Positions 11,721-24,394 are shown, numbered from the stretch's first letter. The stretch is DNA of 64,000 nt from Clytia hemisphaerica (GCA_902728285.1 CACVBU010000385.1:1333683-1397682); one strand, 5' to 3'. Numbers and translations are program-made. The notes: generated by a model not told the origin, from the letters alone.

Positions 11721-12926
11721 GATGCTAGTCAAAAATAGTGTGACATTTTTATTTCTCCAAAAAAACACCAAATTTAGAATTTTGTCAATAACTTTCTCAA
11801 ATCTTGGTATCCTGAAATAAGATTTCAGGAGGCGATAGAGCTAATGAAGACAAAGCCATGGATATAGGTATTTCCCTTATTGGAGCCAGTTTGAGGTTGA
11901 CAGACCAAAAATGACCATTTCAAGGAAATGTCATCCTCAGAAAAGGGAACTAAAAAGGAAATGTAAAAAATGGGGAGAATAGCCTCCTGGATAGTTATAC
12001 AAGACAAAAAGTGTTAAAAGAACCAAGATTTCATGTTATATTACCTAATTTGAGGTTGACAAAGTCGAAGTTATTAAAATGCACTGTAAACCTCAAAATT
12101 TGGACTTTGAACATTACAATAAGTTTTAAGTAAGGCAAAAAAGCTAAGCAAAGATAGATTTTTAAACAAAACCCATTAAAATGAGCTGTTTTTGAGGTTG
12201 ACAAGCCGCAAAAGTCTGTATTGAGTCAAAAGTTGGGAGAAAAGGCTTTTTGGGCTGTCAACCTCAAAAAACGCTTCAATAATCATTTGAATCCAATTCC
12301 ATAGTCTTTCTGTCTTAAAAACAAATATAATTGAGGTTTACAAATGATTTTAAAAGAGCTTCTGGCTGTTTCCATCATTAGACACTTTACCTTGCATTGA
12401 AATAAACGTTGTTGTAAACCTCAAAACTTGCTCAAATAACAGATATTTCCTTGGAAAAAGATTTTTAGATGGTCAATAATGATATTTTGTAAGCCAAAGT
12501 CATCATATTGATCTACCTTTGTCAAAGTTATGCACAAAACTAATGTTAACCTCATTTTTGGAGCCATTTAATAAATGTCAACCTCAAATAACACCCTTCA
12601 TAGCAATTTTCAACCCTTTGAGATAATTTCAGAGCTATAACATATCCAAAATCTAATTCAAAAGTCAACTTACAAGGTGTCAAAGAGCCCTAACAGTGTC
12701 AACCTCAGGTCATGTTAACCTCAACTTTAGCTCCCACTTCAAAAAAGCGTATCTCGAGTTAGGGTAAACCTCATAAAAAGATACTTATATGCCTAGAAAG
12801 CAAAATTATTCAGGCTAACCATACTAAAGTTTCAGTTGTCAACCTCAAACTTAGCACATTTTATGGGGCTAAATGTAAACCTCGACAAAAATGTCACAAA
12901 TACCCCCTCTATTTTTGACCAGCATC
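11721..12926. mobile_element. TIR element carrying a GTnAACCTC array (copy B)
   Basis: Same insertion as in copy A, with AATA on both sides and GATGCTnGTCAAAAATAG TIRs. It is 1206 bp here against 1190 bp in copy A. All fourteen GTnAACCTC motifs are kept, although the spacer sequence differs by single-base gaps. Confidence 0.85.
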
Positions 12927-13838
12927 AATAACATCCTATGAAAATTTTTTTGAAAGATCTTTTTTTGTTCCCAAGATATGGACCTTTAAAATTTGGGCCA
13001 ATTTGCCCAAAAAAGTGCACTTTTGATAAATCTTTGACTTCAAGAGCAATTTTAGACATGATCAAGCTTAAGATTCATTTCAAAACATATTTCACTGGAA
13101 GAAATCAATGGGTTCTTTGAAAAAATTGCATTTTGAGAAAAATTTTCTGACCCAATGGCTAGAAATCATTGCCTGAAATCACAACATTTCTAATTTTGAA
13201 TAGATTTTGAGAGCAATTAGCTGGCTGGCCACAAGTGTCACATTGATATTTTTATATATTTCTGAAGACTTTATGGTCATCTTTAACTTTCAATTAAAAT
13301 TTCCATATGACACTTAAGGCCACACCCTAAAATGGAGGTTAAACATAGCTTTTCGCTCAATTTTTAGTGTTTTCAATGAGCTTTTAAAGCCATGGCCCTA
13401 AGTTCCACCATTGAAACAAACCATTTTTAGTTAGTGTTTTGGCCATATTACCCAACCCCAAAATCAAATCCATGTGTTCTAATACCATTTTTGCACAATT
13501 TATCTTCGAAAATCTTTTTAAGTCATCAAGACTTAGCCAATTTTTCCCTTAGCAAAATGCATTGTTTTTCCCTAGCAACCAGACATCCAGCTTTATCAAA
13601 ATTTTCCAAACTGTTTCCTAGTGGTTCCAGACCATGGTAAATGCCTTAGATTGCAATAGCAAAGTCTTGGACACAATTTTCATTGAATTTTAGGGCATAT
13701 TAGGGTCGCAGAGACAGAAATAGCAGACCCCAACAGGTAACAAGGAAGCAACTTTGGCTGATGCTTTTTGTTAAGGGATAAATTGGCCAAGTCTTGATGA
13801 CTTAAAAAGATTTTCGAAGATAAATTGTGCAAAAATGG

Positions 13839-14243
13839 CATGGGATCATCCCCCCCAGGAAGATGGGGGGGAATCAGATTTTGGTGCCAGGGGGGAAGTG
13901 AAAATTTCAAGCTTGATGGGGGGAGAAAGGCGAATAGGGGGTATATTCAGTCCTCTACCTAGTGGGGGGAGTAATAGGATGAATACAGACCTTCCTGGTG
14001 TGTTTGGGCATTCAGGCTTATGAGCCTGTCTTTCTTGGGATTTTGAGAGTCTTTTTTTTGCTATAGTAGCTTGCGCGAATTGAGGCAAGTCTGGATCATC
14101 ACTTCGCAACCCTTATACAATACGGCTAGGGGGATTTCCCAATTAGGGGGGGAGCACGAATTTTAAAGACAGGTGGGGGGGAAAGGCCAGATGGGGGATT
14201 TTAGCTCATATTAGGGGGGACCAAAAAGCTGGAGGACGCCATG
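13839..14243. mobile_element. G-rich TIR insertion in the palindrome (copy B)
   Basis: Counterpart of the 405-bp insertion in copy A, with the same CATGG-starting inverted ends and AATGG flanks. Confidence 0.75.
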
Positions 14244-14929
14244 AATGGTATTAGAGCACATGGATTTGATTTTGGGATTGGGTAATATGGCCAAAACACT
14301 AACTAAAAATGGTTTGTTTCAGTGGTGGAACTTAGGGCCATGGCTTTAAAAGCTCATTGAAAACACTAAAAATTGAGCGAAAAGCTATGTTTAACCTCCA
14401 TTTTAGGGTGTGGCCTTAAAAGTGTCACATGGAAATATTAATTGAAAGTTAAAGATGACCATAAAGACTTCAGAAATATATAAAAATATCAATGTGACAC
14501 TTGTGGCCAAGCCAGCTAATTGCTCTCAAAATCTATTCAAAATTTGAAATGTTGTGATTTCAGGCAATGATTTCTAGCCATTGGGTTAGAAAAATTTTCT
14601 CAAAATGCAATTTTTTCAAAGAACCCATGGATTTCTTCCAGGAAAATATGTTTTGAAATGAATCTTAAGCTTGATCATGTCTAAAATTGCTCTTGAAGCC
14701 AAAGATTTATCAAAAGTGCACTTTTTTGGGCAAATTGGCCCAAATTTTAAAGGCCCATATCTTGGGAACAAAAAAAGATTTTTCAAAAAAATTTTCACAG
14801 GATGTTATTTTCATGTATCTGAACAAAATATCCAAAAATTGGAAAAATCTGAGGATATCACTTCCTCGACCTGCCTGATTCTGCCTGATTTTTACAGAAA
14901 ATGGCTCTTAAAAATTATGAATTTATAAT

Positions 14930-16719
14930 AATTACAAAAACAAAAAAATTGATACTTCATTAGTGAAATATTCAATAAATTCCAAGTTTCAATTTTCAGT
15001 GGCGTTTTTCTAGTGCTTTGTTGATCACGCAATTTTTGCGTCACACAAACTTTCTCGGGCGCTCGTAATAATTATGCATTGCCAAATTTAGTTCTCCATT
15101 ATCAAGTCAGGATCGATGGTGACGTCACCTAAGCATAAAAAAGAAAGGATTTCGTCAGTTTTATGCATATATTAATTTGCGAGATATTCTATTCGCCGCG
15201 CGAGCGCACTTTTCGTAGACTAGTCGGAATACTTTCTTTTACTTGCAGGATTGATGGTAACTTTTCATCTTCGTTATTTTTAAAATGAAGCACAACCGAA
15301 AAAAAAAACGAAACTTCAGAAAGTTGCGTATTTCCAGTGAGTAAACGATTCTGACAATTAACAAAATTGATGATGATAATTTTTTTTCGGTCAGGCAAAT
15401 GTCTCGTATTGGGGGTTCTAGTCTTGACCCCTAAGCCTACGCGAGATTGAAGCGTTTGGGTAAACGAGACAAAACTCCAAAAAAGCAGGTGTTTTGAAGC
15501 GCTTCCGTGCGATCGAAATATCGCTGTTTGTGACGGACTGAAGATGTGATATAGCAAATTTTCGCTTGGGATAGAAGTTAAAGCTACGTGCACACAATAT
15601 AGCAAAACTGCTTCGCTCATTTATTTTATAAATTTGCTTTGCAAAAATCATAACAACACTCATTAAAAAGTGGCGTTGTGTCTTTTCTCACCTTTTCTAG
15701 CCTAGACAATGTAGCAAACATAGTAAGTATAAGGACACTGCGCTTTTAATTGGCTTTTTTGCGTCGGAAAAAAACTTTTTCAAACTTTCAGCAATGATTG
15801 ACCAAACTGTTACAATGAAAATAAAATTATCCAGCACATTTTTTATCTTCTTACCTTTTTCATCTTCTTACCTTTTTCATCTTCATTGAAGCACTTGAAG
15901 TTTACTAAAGTTAAGCACATAAGATATTCTTATAATTATTGATATTCACTAAAACACTATTTGTTGTGCGCAGCGGTAGAGTGCATGACGTAACTTGCGC
16001 TGCAACTAACTAACTTGCCTTCTGTTGGCAGATCATTTTGGGCGTTTTGGCGTTACCACCCTCGAAGCAGCAGGCGCCTCTGTCTTTTTGCAACACTTTC
16101 CACCATTTTAAATAGCTTAACAATGGATCCAAAAGGGCGCCATAATCTTAGAAGATAATTCGTTTTGGTCTCCGGCTTTAGGAAGTAGCAATGTTTTGGA
16201 TTGTTTTGATGGAAAATGGTAAGAAACTTAAGTTTACAAGTTTCATTTAGGTTTCACTGGCTGATAGAATGGCAGGATCCTGAATGGTTTCCCTAACTGG
16301 ATTTGTATACCTTAAAGCCATTGACCTTTTACATAGTTATAATGTATGTTGATTCAGCAGATTGACATAAATAGAATCTTTTGTAATGAATAAAGAAAAA
16401 TGTGGAGCAAGATTTTTTTCTTCCTTTTATTTACAAATTTGAAAGGACTCTTTTATTAAAATTTTGCTGACGTCAGTTTCAGACGAGTCGGGTGTATATA
16501 ACACCGTATAATTCCTTTAATTCCATTAATTTTTGCGCGCCTTTTTGTGCACCCTTTTATATTATTTTCGCGCAGAATCAGGTGGTTTCAGTGATAGTCT
16601 GTTACCCCCTGTGGACGACATTGATTTCCGTAACAATTTACTTTTGAAAAACTTCAGGATTTCCATAACATTTGAGAATTTTAAGGAAAAATCTTGGATT
16701 TTCCGAAACTTAGCACTTA
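14930..16719. other. Non-coding part of duplication copy B
   Basis: Counterpart of the gene-free stretch in copy A, including the GGTGACGTCACC palindrome at about 15118. Two A-runs are one base longer than in copy A and change the reading of the minus-strand open frames. No gene is supported. Confidence 0.45.
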
Positions 16720-17283
16720 GGGGACCCGTCCATATTCATTTGACAACCCATAACATCAAATTGACATTATCCTCTGAACCCCCCACCCCCACAGATAACG
16801 TCAAGCGATGTATACCAAAAGTTGTCGCCATTTTTTCATCAAAGTTTTCCCGTTGCAAAGTCCATACTTGGCTGGCTGTACCCTTGCGTGCATGTGGTCT
16901 TCTAACTAATGACCTTTATTTAAAAAGAAATTAAAAGCTCCACTTGGCGCTAGGTCCATGCCGTGCTTTAGGCGTACCACCTTCTTTGCCCACATGTGCG
17001 ATATGGTTTGCTCGATGGCGCAAACAATGAAAATATGATGTAATGATATCATAGCGAGAACCAATGGGATTATGCGAGCAAATTTTCATGTAATTCATAC
17101 ACAAATATTTTTTCGACAGCTTAAAAAGTAAAGTGTAGTTGTTGGTAAAACAAATAGTCGCAATTTTCACAAAAAGGTACACCTTTGATTTCTTATAACG
17201 TCAAATCTAACTTTTGAAAAACCCCCCACCCCCTCATAACGTCAATTTGACGTTTTGCGTTGTCAAATGAATATGGACGGCTC
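16720..17283. mobile_element. PIF/Harbinger-like TIR element
   Basis: TTA flanks both ends (16717-16719 and 17284-17286). The ends are GGGGACCCGTCC and its near inverse GGACGGCTC, and the pairing runs inward through CATATTCATTTGACAAC. A 3-bp TTA/TAA duplication with G-rich ends is the usual signature of PIF/Harbinger non-autonomous elements. No transposase is encoded. Confidence 0.65.
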
Positions 17284-17333
17284 TTAGCAAGAAAATAGAG
17301 CAAATTTTATGGGTGAATTTATAGATACATATA

Positions 17334-17820
17334 CAGTACAAATAGGACCCTCCCAGCACTCTGGAAACATCCAGAGCAAAAAGTGCCCTTTTTTTTTTGT
17401 TCCGGAACACTTCCGGTGTTCCGGAGTACAATTTTCAGCAATTGGTCTGCACCGGAACTCCGGAACGTTCCGCTGGTACACTTTCAGAGTGTTCCAGACT
17501 GTTCCGGAGCAAGATATCTGCGATGTAATTTCGCAAGCGCTCGCTGCTAATCATGTGAAAACTAACTGCACATGTACGTATTTAAAAAAACAAACAGCCG
17601 ACTCATGGGTAGCAAAACCTCAGGTTTTTTTCCTTTTTTCGAAATTTCGACAGTGATGCTTTAGAATATAATATTTCTTTAAAGGATGTTTAAACAGTTT
17701 TGTAGAATGTGTTAAAACCACTTGCTTCAGAAGCATCCAAAGAGCTCTGGAGCTTTGCGAAGAGCAAAATACTGTTTTTTTAGCTGCTTCGGAAGTTTAC
17801 GGAGCGCTGGGAGGGTCCTG
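17334..17820. mobile_element. TIR element with TA flanks
   Basis: The right end reads inward as CAGGACCCTCCCAGCGCTCCG. The left end reads CAG, a short extra stretch (TACAAATA), then GGACCCTCCCAGCACTC. TA lies on both sides. The interior is dense in TTCCGGA/TCCGGAA blocks. It is a probable non-autonomous Tc1/mariner-type or similar element, and the open frames here are not genes. Confidence 0.55.
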
Positions 17821-18147
17821 TAAATCATGCATTTTCCAGAACCTTTTTCAAAATTTCTCAGGATTTCCAAGTGAAAAAAATGCCAAAATACAGTGTCCTC
17901 CACAGCGGGGTAATAATGGTTTTTTTTCTGGAACTGCCCAATACGTGTGCAAAAATAATGCGCGCGAAATAGGCCTATTTTCAAGCACTTGACCTTGCAA
18001 AAATTCTTTTAATAAAATGGGACCTCAATTCATGTAAATATGCCTCTGGGATGTAAAATCTAGCTTGAATACACACTGAAAGTGAGTAAAACTCACTTTA
18101 AATCGTCAAAAACACTCAGAAAATATCCCAAAAATTGCATAATGCGT

Positions 18148-19169
18148 CAGGGGTGTACAGACACAGGGTACTGACCCATAGCCAGGTGGTGGTGTCTATT
18201 TTGTATTTCAAAAAAGTTAGTACCCGGTACTACTTTGGGGGTGGGGGTGTGTATTTTTCACTCTTCAAGCAAGTACAGGATACTATTTGGGTACTTTTTC
18301 ACAGAATTTTTCTGTTTTTCAATAAAAAAAGTAGTTTTTTGTAATATCATAGTATGAACCCCCCCCCTTTTTTAAGGGGGGGGGGATTCGAGTTTTCAAG
18401 GAAGGCTTTATAGGGGGGGATGGGCAATTTTCCAGTTAAAATGGGGGGTTTGAGCTTATAGGGGGGGATCAAATAAAAATGGGGGGGATAGTAACTTTTT
18501 AGTTAAAAGAATTTTTTTTTTATGTTATATGTTGATTTAAGTCCATAAAATTTAATATCACATAATTTCGACTTGTCTGATTTATTCTCACTGCACTCTG
18601 TTTTGAATCAGATTTTGTTTTTCCTTGTTTTTTAACTGGGAGTACAAATTATATGCTGGGGGCTCGGACCCCTGTAAATGGTGCGGGATCAAAAAATTTT
18701 AAAAATAGGGGGATACCTTTATAGGGGGGGGGGATGAAATATTAATGGGGGGGTTCAGACCCCTCTGCACACTATGAATATGTTGACTTTTTTCAAATAT
18801 TAAATTTTTTGATTTGAAATTTTTTTAATCGACAAATTTTTTTTTACTCTTTTGAGATTTTTTTGAAGACAAAACTTCCAAAATGGTCAAGAAGTGTGTG
18901 ATGAAAATCAAAGGACAAAAGCTTCTGACTCCATCATTGATAGTTTGCTTGAATTATCCCTCAATTTTCAGTCTGAAAAACTAACAATAGTACCCCTCTC
19001 TTGGTCTAATCTGTAAAATTTAAGATTTTAGGGGTGGTGTCCCTATTTTTTTCAGCAAAAATAAAGTAGTACCCGGTACTAAATATGGGTGGGTGGTACT
19101 AAACAAGATTTTGGTAAAAAATCAAGTTAGTACCCTATGTGTTAGTACCCTGCCTCTGTATCCCCCCTG
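18148..19169. mobile_element. 1.0 kb TIR element
   Basis: The left end CAGGGGTGTACAGACACAGG pairs with the right end (inverse of CAGGGGGGATACAGAGGCAG). ATGCGT sits immediately before the left end and one base after the right end, which fits a decayed target duplication. The interior repeats GTACCCGGTACT-like blocks. A second element is nested at 18348-18776. Confidence 0.6.
18348..18776. mobile_element. Nested G/C-run TIR element
   Basis: The ends are CATAGTATGAACCCCCCC and the inverse of CATAGTGTGCAGAGG, flanked by AATAT on both sides. The interior alternates GGGGGG runs with AT-rich text. It lies inside the 18148-19169 element and is therefore younger. Confidence 0.55.
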
Positions 19170-19230
19170 GATGCGTGGAAATTAAAGGATGCACGAATAT
19201 TCTATTTCACAAATCCATAAGGGTCAATTT

Positions 19231-19390
19231 GGAAGAATTCTAAAGGGACTGTATCCCATCTTTCAAATCAGAAAAATTCAATTTTTGCTCCTTAAAAAAT
19301 ATTGAAATTTAGTCAAATTATTTTTTAAGGAGTAAAAAATTGAATTTTTCTGATTTGAGGGATGGGATACAGTCCCTCTAGAATTCTTCC
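19231..19390. mobile_element. 160-bp hairpin MITE
   Basis: Both arms, about 70 bp each, pair almost perfectly from GGAAGAATTC at the left to GAATTCTTCC at the right, through GGGACTGTATCCCATC. TAAGGGTCA occurs close to each end and may be a remnant of the target duplication. It lies 227 bp upstream of the KTI12 start codon. Confidence 0.85.
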
Positions 19391-19616
19391 ATAACTAAGG
19401 GTCATTTACAGCTTGTCTCTCCATTTAACTTCCTGAATTTTTAGGTTATGGAAGTGCTCAATAATGTCAATCATTGTTTTGAGAAGCGATTGGAAAGTTA
19501 GATATATCAAGTGCTTGTTCTTGCCACGATGAATGAAATGCTTGTTGACATACTGCTAACTTTATTATTACTGTTTTAGAATTATATTATAATATAGGTG
19601 AAAGAAAATTTTAAGA

Positions 19617-20895
19617 ATGCCTTTAATTGTATTATGTGGATTTCCATCGTCTGGGAAAACAAAGACACGTAAAGAACTGGTTAATTATTTGGAAAATAAA
19701 AATATCAAAGTGAAAATCATCAGTGAAAATGTTTTGGTTGACGAAAAAAAGAATGAAATATATTCAGGTATAGTAGATATTTTGATATTTTTAAATGTTA
19801 TAGCAGGGTCTTTCTACAAAATCAAATTGATTCTTAGCAAATAGGTACCGTGAAGTGGAGGGAAACTTGCATAGCCCTCAAATTAAATGAATGACCTGGC
19901 TGGTCATTAAATAGAAAGTTAAATCAAAACAAAAATGGTAGAGTAGAGCTGCGGGTGAGCCGAATAGTTCATTTGTTTTGAAATTTTACTGCTTTGATTG
20001 GTCAGTCATTTGATGGCTATGCAAGTTTCCCTCCACTGATGCAAGTTACACGACTTCACAGTAGGATATACATTTCTGATTTCATCTTTCAAGGAAATAG
20101 TGCAAAAGCAACTTCTCATAAAAGAAATGTCTTGATATTGGATCATTATTTTGATTTTAAAGTGATTTTTACCAAAACAAGAGCAGCAAATTTGAATCTT
20201 ATTTTTGTTTTCTTTTAGACTCCACTAAAGAGAAATCTATTAGGTCAGCATTAAGAGCTGCAGTTGAGCGGGATATCACACGAGATACAGTCACCATTGT
20301 TGATGGGTTGAATTACTTGAAAAGTTTGAGATACGAAATGCATTGTATCGTTAAAGCAGAGAAAACTCTGCATTGTGTCATCTATTGTGGAATAACCAAA
20401 GAAAAATGTAAAGAATGGAACGAAAGTCGAAATGAAAATGAAAAATATAGAGATGAAGTACTTGATGGATTGTTTATGCGGTTTGAACCACCTGATAGTA
20501 ACAAAAGATGGGATTCTCCACTCTTCACTATAACACAAGAAACTCCATTGAGTTTTGATGATGTTTATGACTCTTTATACAAACGCAGTGCCCCACCTCC
20601 AAACCAATCAACAATACCTACTCCACTGAGTAGCGGGAATTTCATGCATGATTTAGATCAAGTTACTCAGTCTATTATCAAAGAGATTTTGGACATGCAG
20701 AAAACTGCTATGATAGGTGATAGTATCAAGATAACAGATTCAACCGAGAAACTTGTTCTGTTAAAGCAACTGAATATGCCAGAGTTGAGAAGAATTAAAC
20801 GCCAGTTTATCTCATACGCAAAAATGCATCCAGTTGAGGACATGACTAAGCTTAGAAATATGTTTGTACAATTTTTGAATAATACCATACGATGA
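19617..20895 (+). CDS. KTI12: KTI12, Elongator-associated P-loop ATPase
   Basis: Two exons, 19617-19767 and 20219-20895, join G|AC across a GT-AG intron and give 275 residues plus stop. Walker A GFPSSGKT lies at residues 8-15, directly after the short hydrophobic N-terminal strand typical of KTI12 and of the related kinase PSTK. The C-terminal half ends in a helical segment rich in Lys/Arg. Yeast and human KTI12 are somewhat longer (about 310-355 residues). In this family the protein binds Elongator and tRNA and supports wobble-uridine modification in the cytoplasm; that role is inferred from family membership. The start is the first in-frame ATG with the P-loop immediately behind it. The intron contains a MITE. 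The next gene, Misato, follows in the same direction 297 bp downstream. Confidence 0.93.
19855..20036. mobile_element. MITE in the KTI12 intron
   Basis: Perfect 22-bp inverted ends (GTGGAGGGAAACTTGCATAG plus CC, and the inverse), with further pairing of GAATGACC against GGTCAGTC. It is 182 bp long and occupies much of the single KTI12 intron without disturbing either splice site. Confidence 0.8.
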
Positions 20896-20950
20896 GTTAC
20901 TATTATTTTTTATAATCATTTTTAGATTTTACACTACTTTAGTATTATTT

Positions 20951-20956
20951 AATAAA
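20951..20956 (+). promoter_or_regulatory. Probable poly(A) signal of KTI12
   Basis: AATAAA 56 nt after the KTI12 stop codon, followed by a T-rich stretch. It falls inside the short gap before Misato. Confidence 0.6.
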
Positions 20957-21192
20957 CTTTTGTTTTTTCGCTTTTACTACCGGCTACCTATGCCAAAGAT
21001 TTTGTCTTGTTATTGGGATACTTCTAGATAATCCCATCGACACAACTGCCAGGACTTTTCCTTCATATTAAACAAATTATTCAAATATTTTACACTGATT
21101 TGCAACTTTTTTGAGAAGATTTCTATACCGGGACTTTAAGATTATGTGTACTCATTATAATAATATGCTTTATTCTAGTTTAAATACAAAGT

Positions 21193-24148
21193 ATGTCTAT
21201 AAATGAAATAATAACATTACAATTTGGAAATTATTCCAATTTTGTTGGGACCCATTATTGGAATTCTCATCAAAAACGATTATTAGAAAGAGAAAACTCT
21301 ACAGAAGATAATCGAAATTACATCACTAAACTTTTCAGAGAAAGTCAGTCAAGTCGCACACGTTTTGTGCCTCGGGCAATTTGTTTTGATCTGAAAACCA
21401 AGCTGCAAACATTAAAACAAGATGGTACCTTTGCTGATGAGGATGATATTAGTGATGGATTCACAACTGGAGCACAAGATGTAGGTGACATTGTCACTTA
21501 CAATGAGCCTAAAATTGAGCAAAACGATTTCGTAAAACAGGTACAATCAGGAGAATTCGATCAAAATGGCAAAGTAAAATTTGAATTTGAATCAGAAGTT
21601 AAAACATGGAGTGATTATATGACGTATGAGTTGGATAACCACTCCATACAACTTTTATCAGAGAACTATAATGATGGGGATGATTTCAAATTTTTTGGTA
21701 AGGGACAAGATGAGTATAAAAATATTGAAGATGACTTTGAGGATTACCTTCATTACTGGGCTGAAGAATGTGATTATTTAGAAGGATTTCAGGTAAGGTT
21801 TCACATATTTATCTTAAAATGGAAATCTTAAATTGATTTTGAAAGAAGACTAGAATGCTGAAAGCATAGACTATTTGGTTATGAATCCTTTTCTCGCCAA
21901 CACTTGTAACAAAGATATTATAAAGATGCATCTTGAGTCTCTTCGAAATCCAAAGTTTGTCAAAGTTTGTCAAGAATAACATTGTGATGTTAAAAGTCAA
22001 ATTTCAAAGAAAAAAAAATGAAATTTAATTTTAAAGGGCCTCCAAATTCATCTGTTTTTGAGTAACTTTCTTGTTATTCTGGTTATTAATTCTTCTGTCA
22101 TTTTCTAAATTCTGTATCAATATTATGTTCAAGATCATTCAAAAAGTAAAGTCTGAATTGAAATTGAACCAGATCATGGTTTTGGTGTCTTTCATCAAGG
22201 ATTTTTCGTTTCTCTTTCTTTTTTTAATGTGTATTCGACATCTATTTCTGTACTTTGTTAATAGCTTATGAGTGACCTCCATAACGGTTACACTGGTTTA
22301 CAATCTAAAGTATTGGAATATCTTGCGGACGATTACAACAAGAAAAGTAGACTCAGTTTTATGAACTGGTCAACCAGCACCACCTCCAAAGATGAAAAAG
22401 ACGATTTTGACGTCATTTACCAATACCTGAATGTGGCTTTATCACTTCAAACAATGAAGAATTATAATTCATTGTCAGTGTTTCAAGGAATGCAATCAGA
22501 TTATTTTAAAAGCTGTGATGGTGGAATACAAATCCCGTATGTGGAATACCAGGTAGCTTTTTTATGTGAAATTATGATAAATCCACAGTCGCAATGAATC
22601 ATGGGGTATCAGGGTTGATCGCATTCCAATAGCAGGTTAAGGCCTATAAGTCTAAACTTTTCTTTTTTATCCAGAGTTTTGAAAGTGTTGAATAGAACTT
22701 TTCAGTCAGACAAAAGATTACCATAAGTCAAAAATGCTTACTTTTAAGAGGCAAAGTTAGTTTCTAATCAGTCTTGATGCAAATTTAATCAGATATTATC
22801 GATCAGTTAATTAACTTCAGTAAGTTCAGGTAGTTATAAGACAATTTATTAATCTAATACCACGATAGTGTCTATGTTGCTGCATTGATTGTTGATAGTC
22901 CTAGTGATTTAAACCTGGGTGATTCGGATTTGAAAACGATTTAAAACCTTTTCTATAATAAATTTATTTGGTATTTGTATCTTGATTGAGTTTGAGGAAC
23001 TATGTTTACACACAGAGTTGTTATGTTATTTATCAGGCCAAGTCTATTATTCAGAAAAGAAGTGACGTGTTTTTGCTAGAGAGAAAATCAGACTTTTCAC
23101 TAAAAGAACACCCCCTTCTCATAGACCCACTGGGAATCCTTCCCACTGAAAAATTGTCCAAAATATCATCCCCGGTGGAAAATAATTATCAATTTTTGTC
23201 CCCACTGATAATAACCAAATAAACCAATCCTAACTGCAAAAATTATGCTATTTTCCCATCCCCGCTGACTTTTCTAGTTTGAAAATAAAAGAATTGAATC
23301 CCCAGCCATAACGAGTTTCAGTCAATTATTTTTATCCCCAAAAAATCCTACTGGGTCTGTGAGAAGAGGGTGTAAAAGAGTTACCATGATATAATTTTTA
23401 TCGACTTTAGAATGACTTGGCATACCATACCAGTGCTATACTTGCAGCAGCTCTAGACAGCACTACCATTCCACTCTACCAAACCCAGGGAACAATGACT
23501 ATGTCTGAGTTATGCCACCACGTTTCACATGGAAAATGGAAACTGGCTGGTACATCGTTCGGTCTGCCTCTACAAGGTAGTCTCAGTGATGGCAACACTC
23601 TATTTGATACCATGTTATCAGCTAAAGGATTCTACAACGGAATGTCAACTTGCTTATTCCCGAATCTGAAAGATGTTGCTTTGAAACCGAATTCTCAACT
23701 CGTTGTTCTTCAGAATTTATCATCAGATTTGGTATGTCCTGATCAAATTGATAGCAAGATTCTCCAAGGGCTTGGGTTGAATCGTAACGTTTTTAACAGG
23801 CACCCAATGTCAGTTTTGGAGTATTTTAGTGAGAGATTCTACCCGTGTAAAACAACATTGACCAAATTGTATTACAGCACTGACAAATTGAGACAAGATC
23901 AACCTTTCCCTGATTTGATCAAAGGTGAAAAAAATCCAACTACGTTTTCTTCGCTGTACACATCACCATGTTTTTATGATTTTTTACATGGAATCGTGAT
24001 GGCTTTGAGGAGAATGAATTTACACAAAGTTCACGCTATACAAGAGTTTGGCTTGGATCGGGACATTATTACTGAGCTCACTGAAGATTTAGTACAGATT
24101 GCTCAAACGTATAATTATGAGAAAGCATTCCATGAACTGGAAGAATGA
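21193..24148 (+). CDS. MSTO1: Misato (MSTO1/DML1 family), tubulin-like
   Basis: Three exons, 21193-21792, 22265-22552 and 23411-24148, with both introns in phase 0, give 541 residues. The N-terminus MSINEIITLQFGNYSNFVGT is the conserved Misato segment related to the tubulin nucleotide-binding start, followed by the THYWN box. Exon 2 carries SDLHNGYTGL, resembling the tubulin-type segment, and exon 3 begins with an H-T-S-A-I-L-A-A-A-L-D helix typical of the family. Human MSTO1 is about 570 residues, so the gene looks complete. Family members act in mitochondrial distribution and fusion and in mitotic chromosome movement. Intron 2 holds a MITE. Two AATAAA motifs lie downstream (24286 and 24395). 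Confidence 0.93.
23108..23372. mobile_element. MITE in Misato intron 2
   Basis: The inverted ends are ACACCCCCTTCTCATAGACC and the inverse of GGTCTGTGAGAAGAGGGTGT. AAAAGA is repeated at both flanks (23102-23107 and 23373-23378). It ends 38 bp before exon 3, close to the splice acceptor. Confidence 0.8.
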
Positions 24149-24394
24149 AAATCATTTTTTGTGAAATCAGCAATCTTTAGTTCTTCCTTGGTGGGATGAT
24201 CTACTTAATTATACGTATTATTACATACTTAATTATTAATACACGGGTTTCGAATTAAATCTGGCGCGAGAGAAAAAATCAAGTAAATAAAAGGAGCGAT
24301 AAGGGGAAATGCCTTATAAAAGGTTGATAGATTTCCTTTCTTCTCTTTTGAAAGCCAGGTGTTCATTCAAAAGATGTTTTTCTATTTTAAATTC

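Larger units (their letters stand above)
11614..14929. repeat. 3.3 kb fold-back palindrome (copy B)
   Basis: Same structure as in copy A: inverted arms around a short central spacer, each arm interrupted by one smaller element. The paired 60-residue frames lie at 12938-13120 (+) and 14616-14798 (-). Confidence 0.85.
10815..17224 (+). repeat. 6.4 kb direct duplication, copy B
   Basis: Second copy of the block at 2121-8507. It is about 23 bp longer because copy A has lost scattered single bases (for example TTATTTGTAAAG here, TTATTGTAAAG in A). The right edge is reached inside a TIR element, whose sequence continues uninterrupted to 17283 here. The edge therefore marks where copy A was truncated or joined. 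Confidence 0.95.

Noticed and set aside
17309..17656. 115-residue plus-strand frame with Cys and Pro
   Set aside because: It lies across the TIR element at 17334-17820 and reflects its TTCCGGA repeats.
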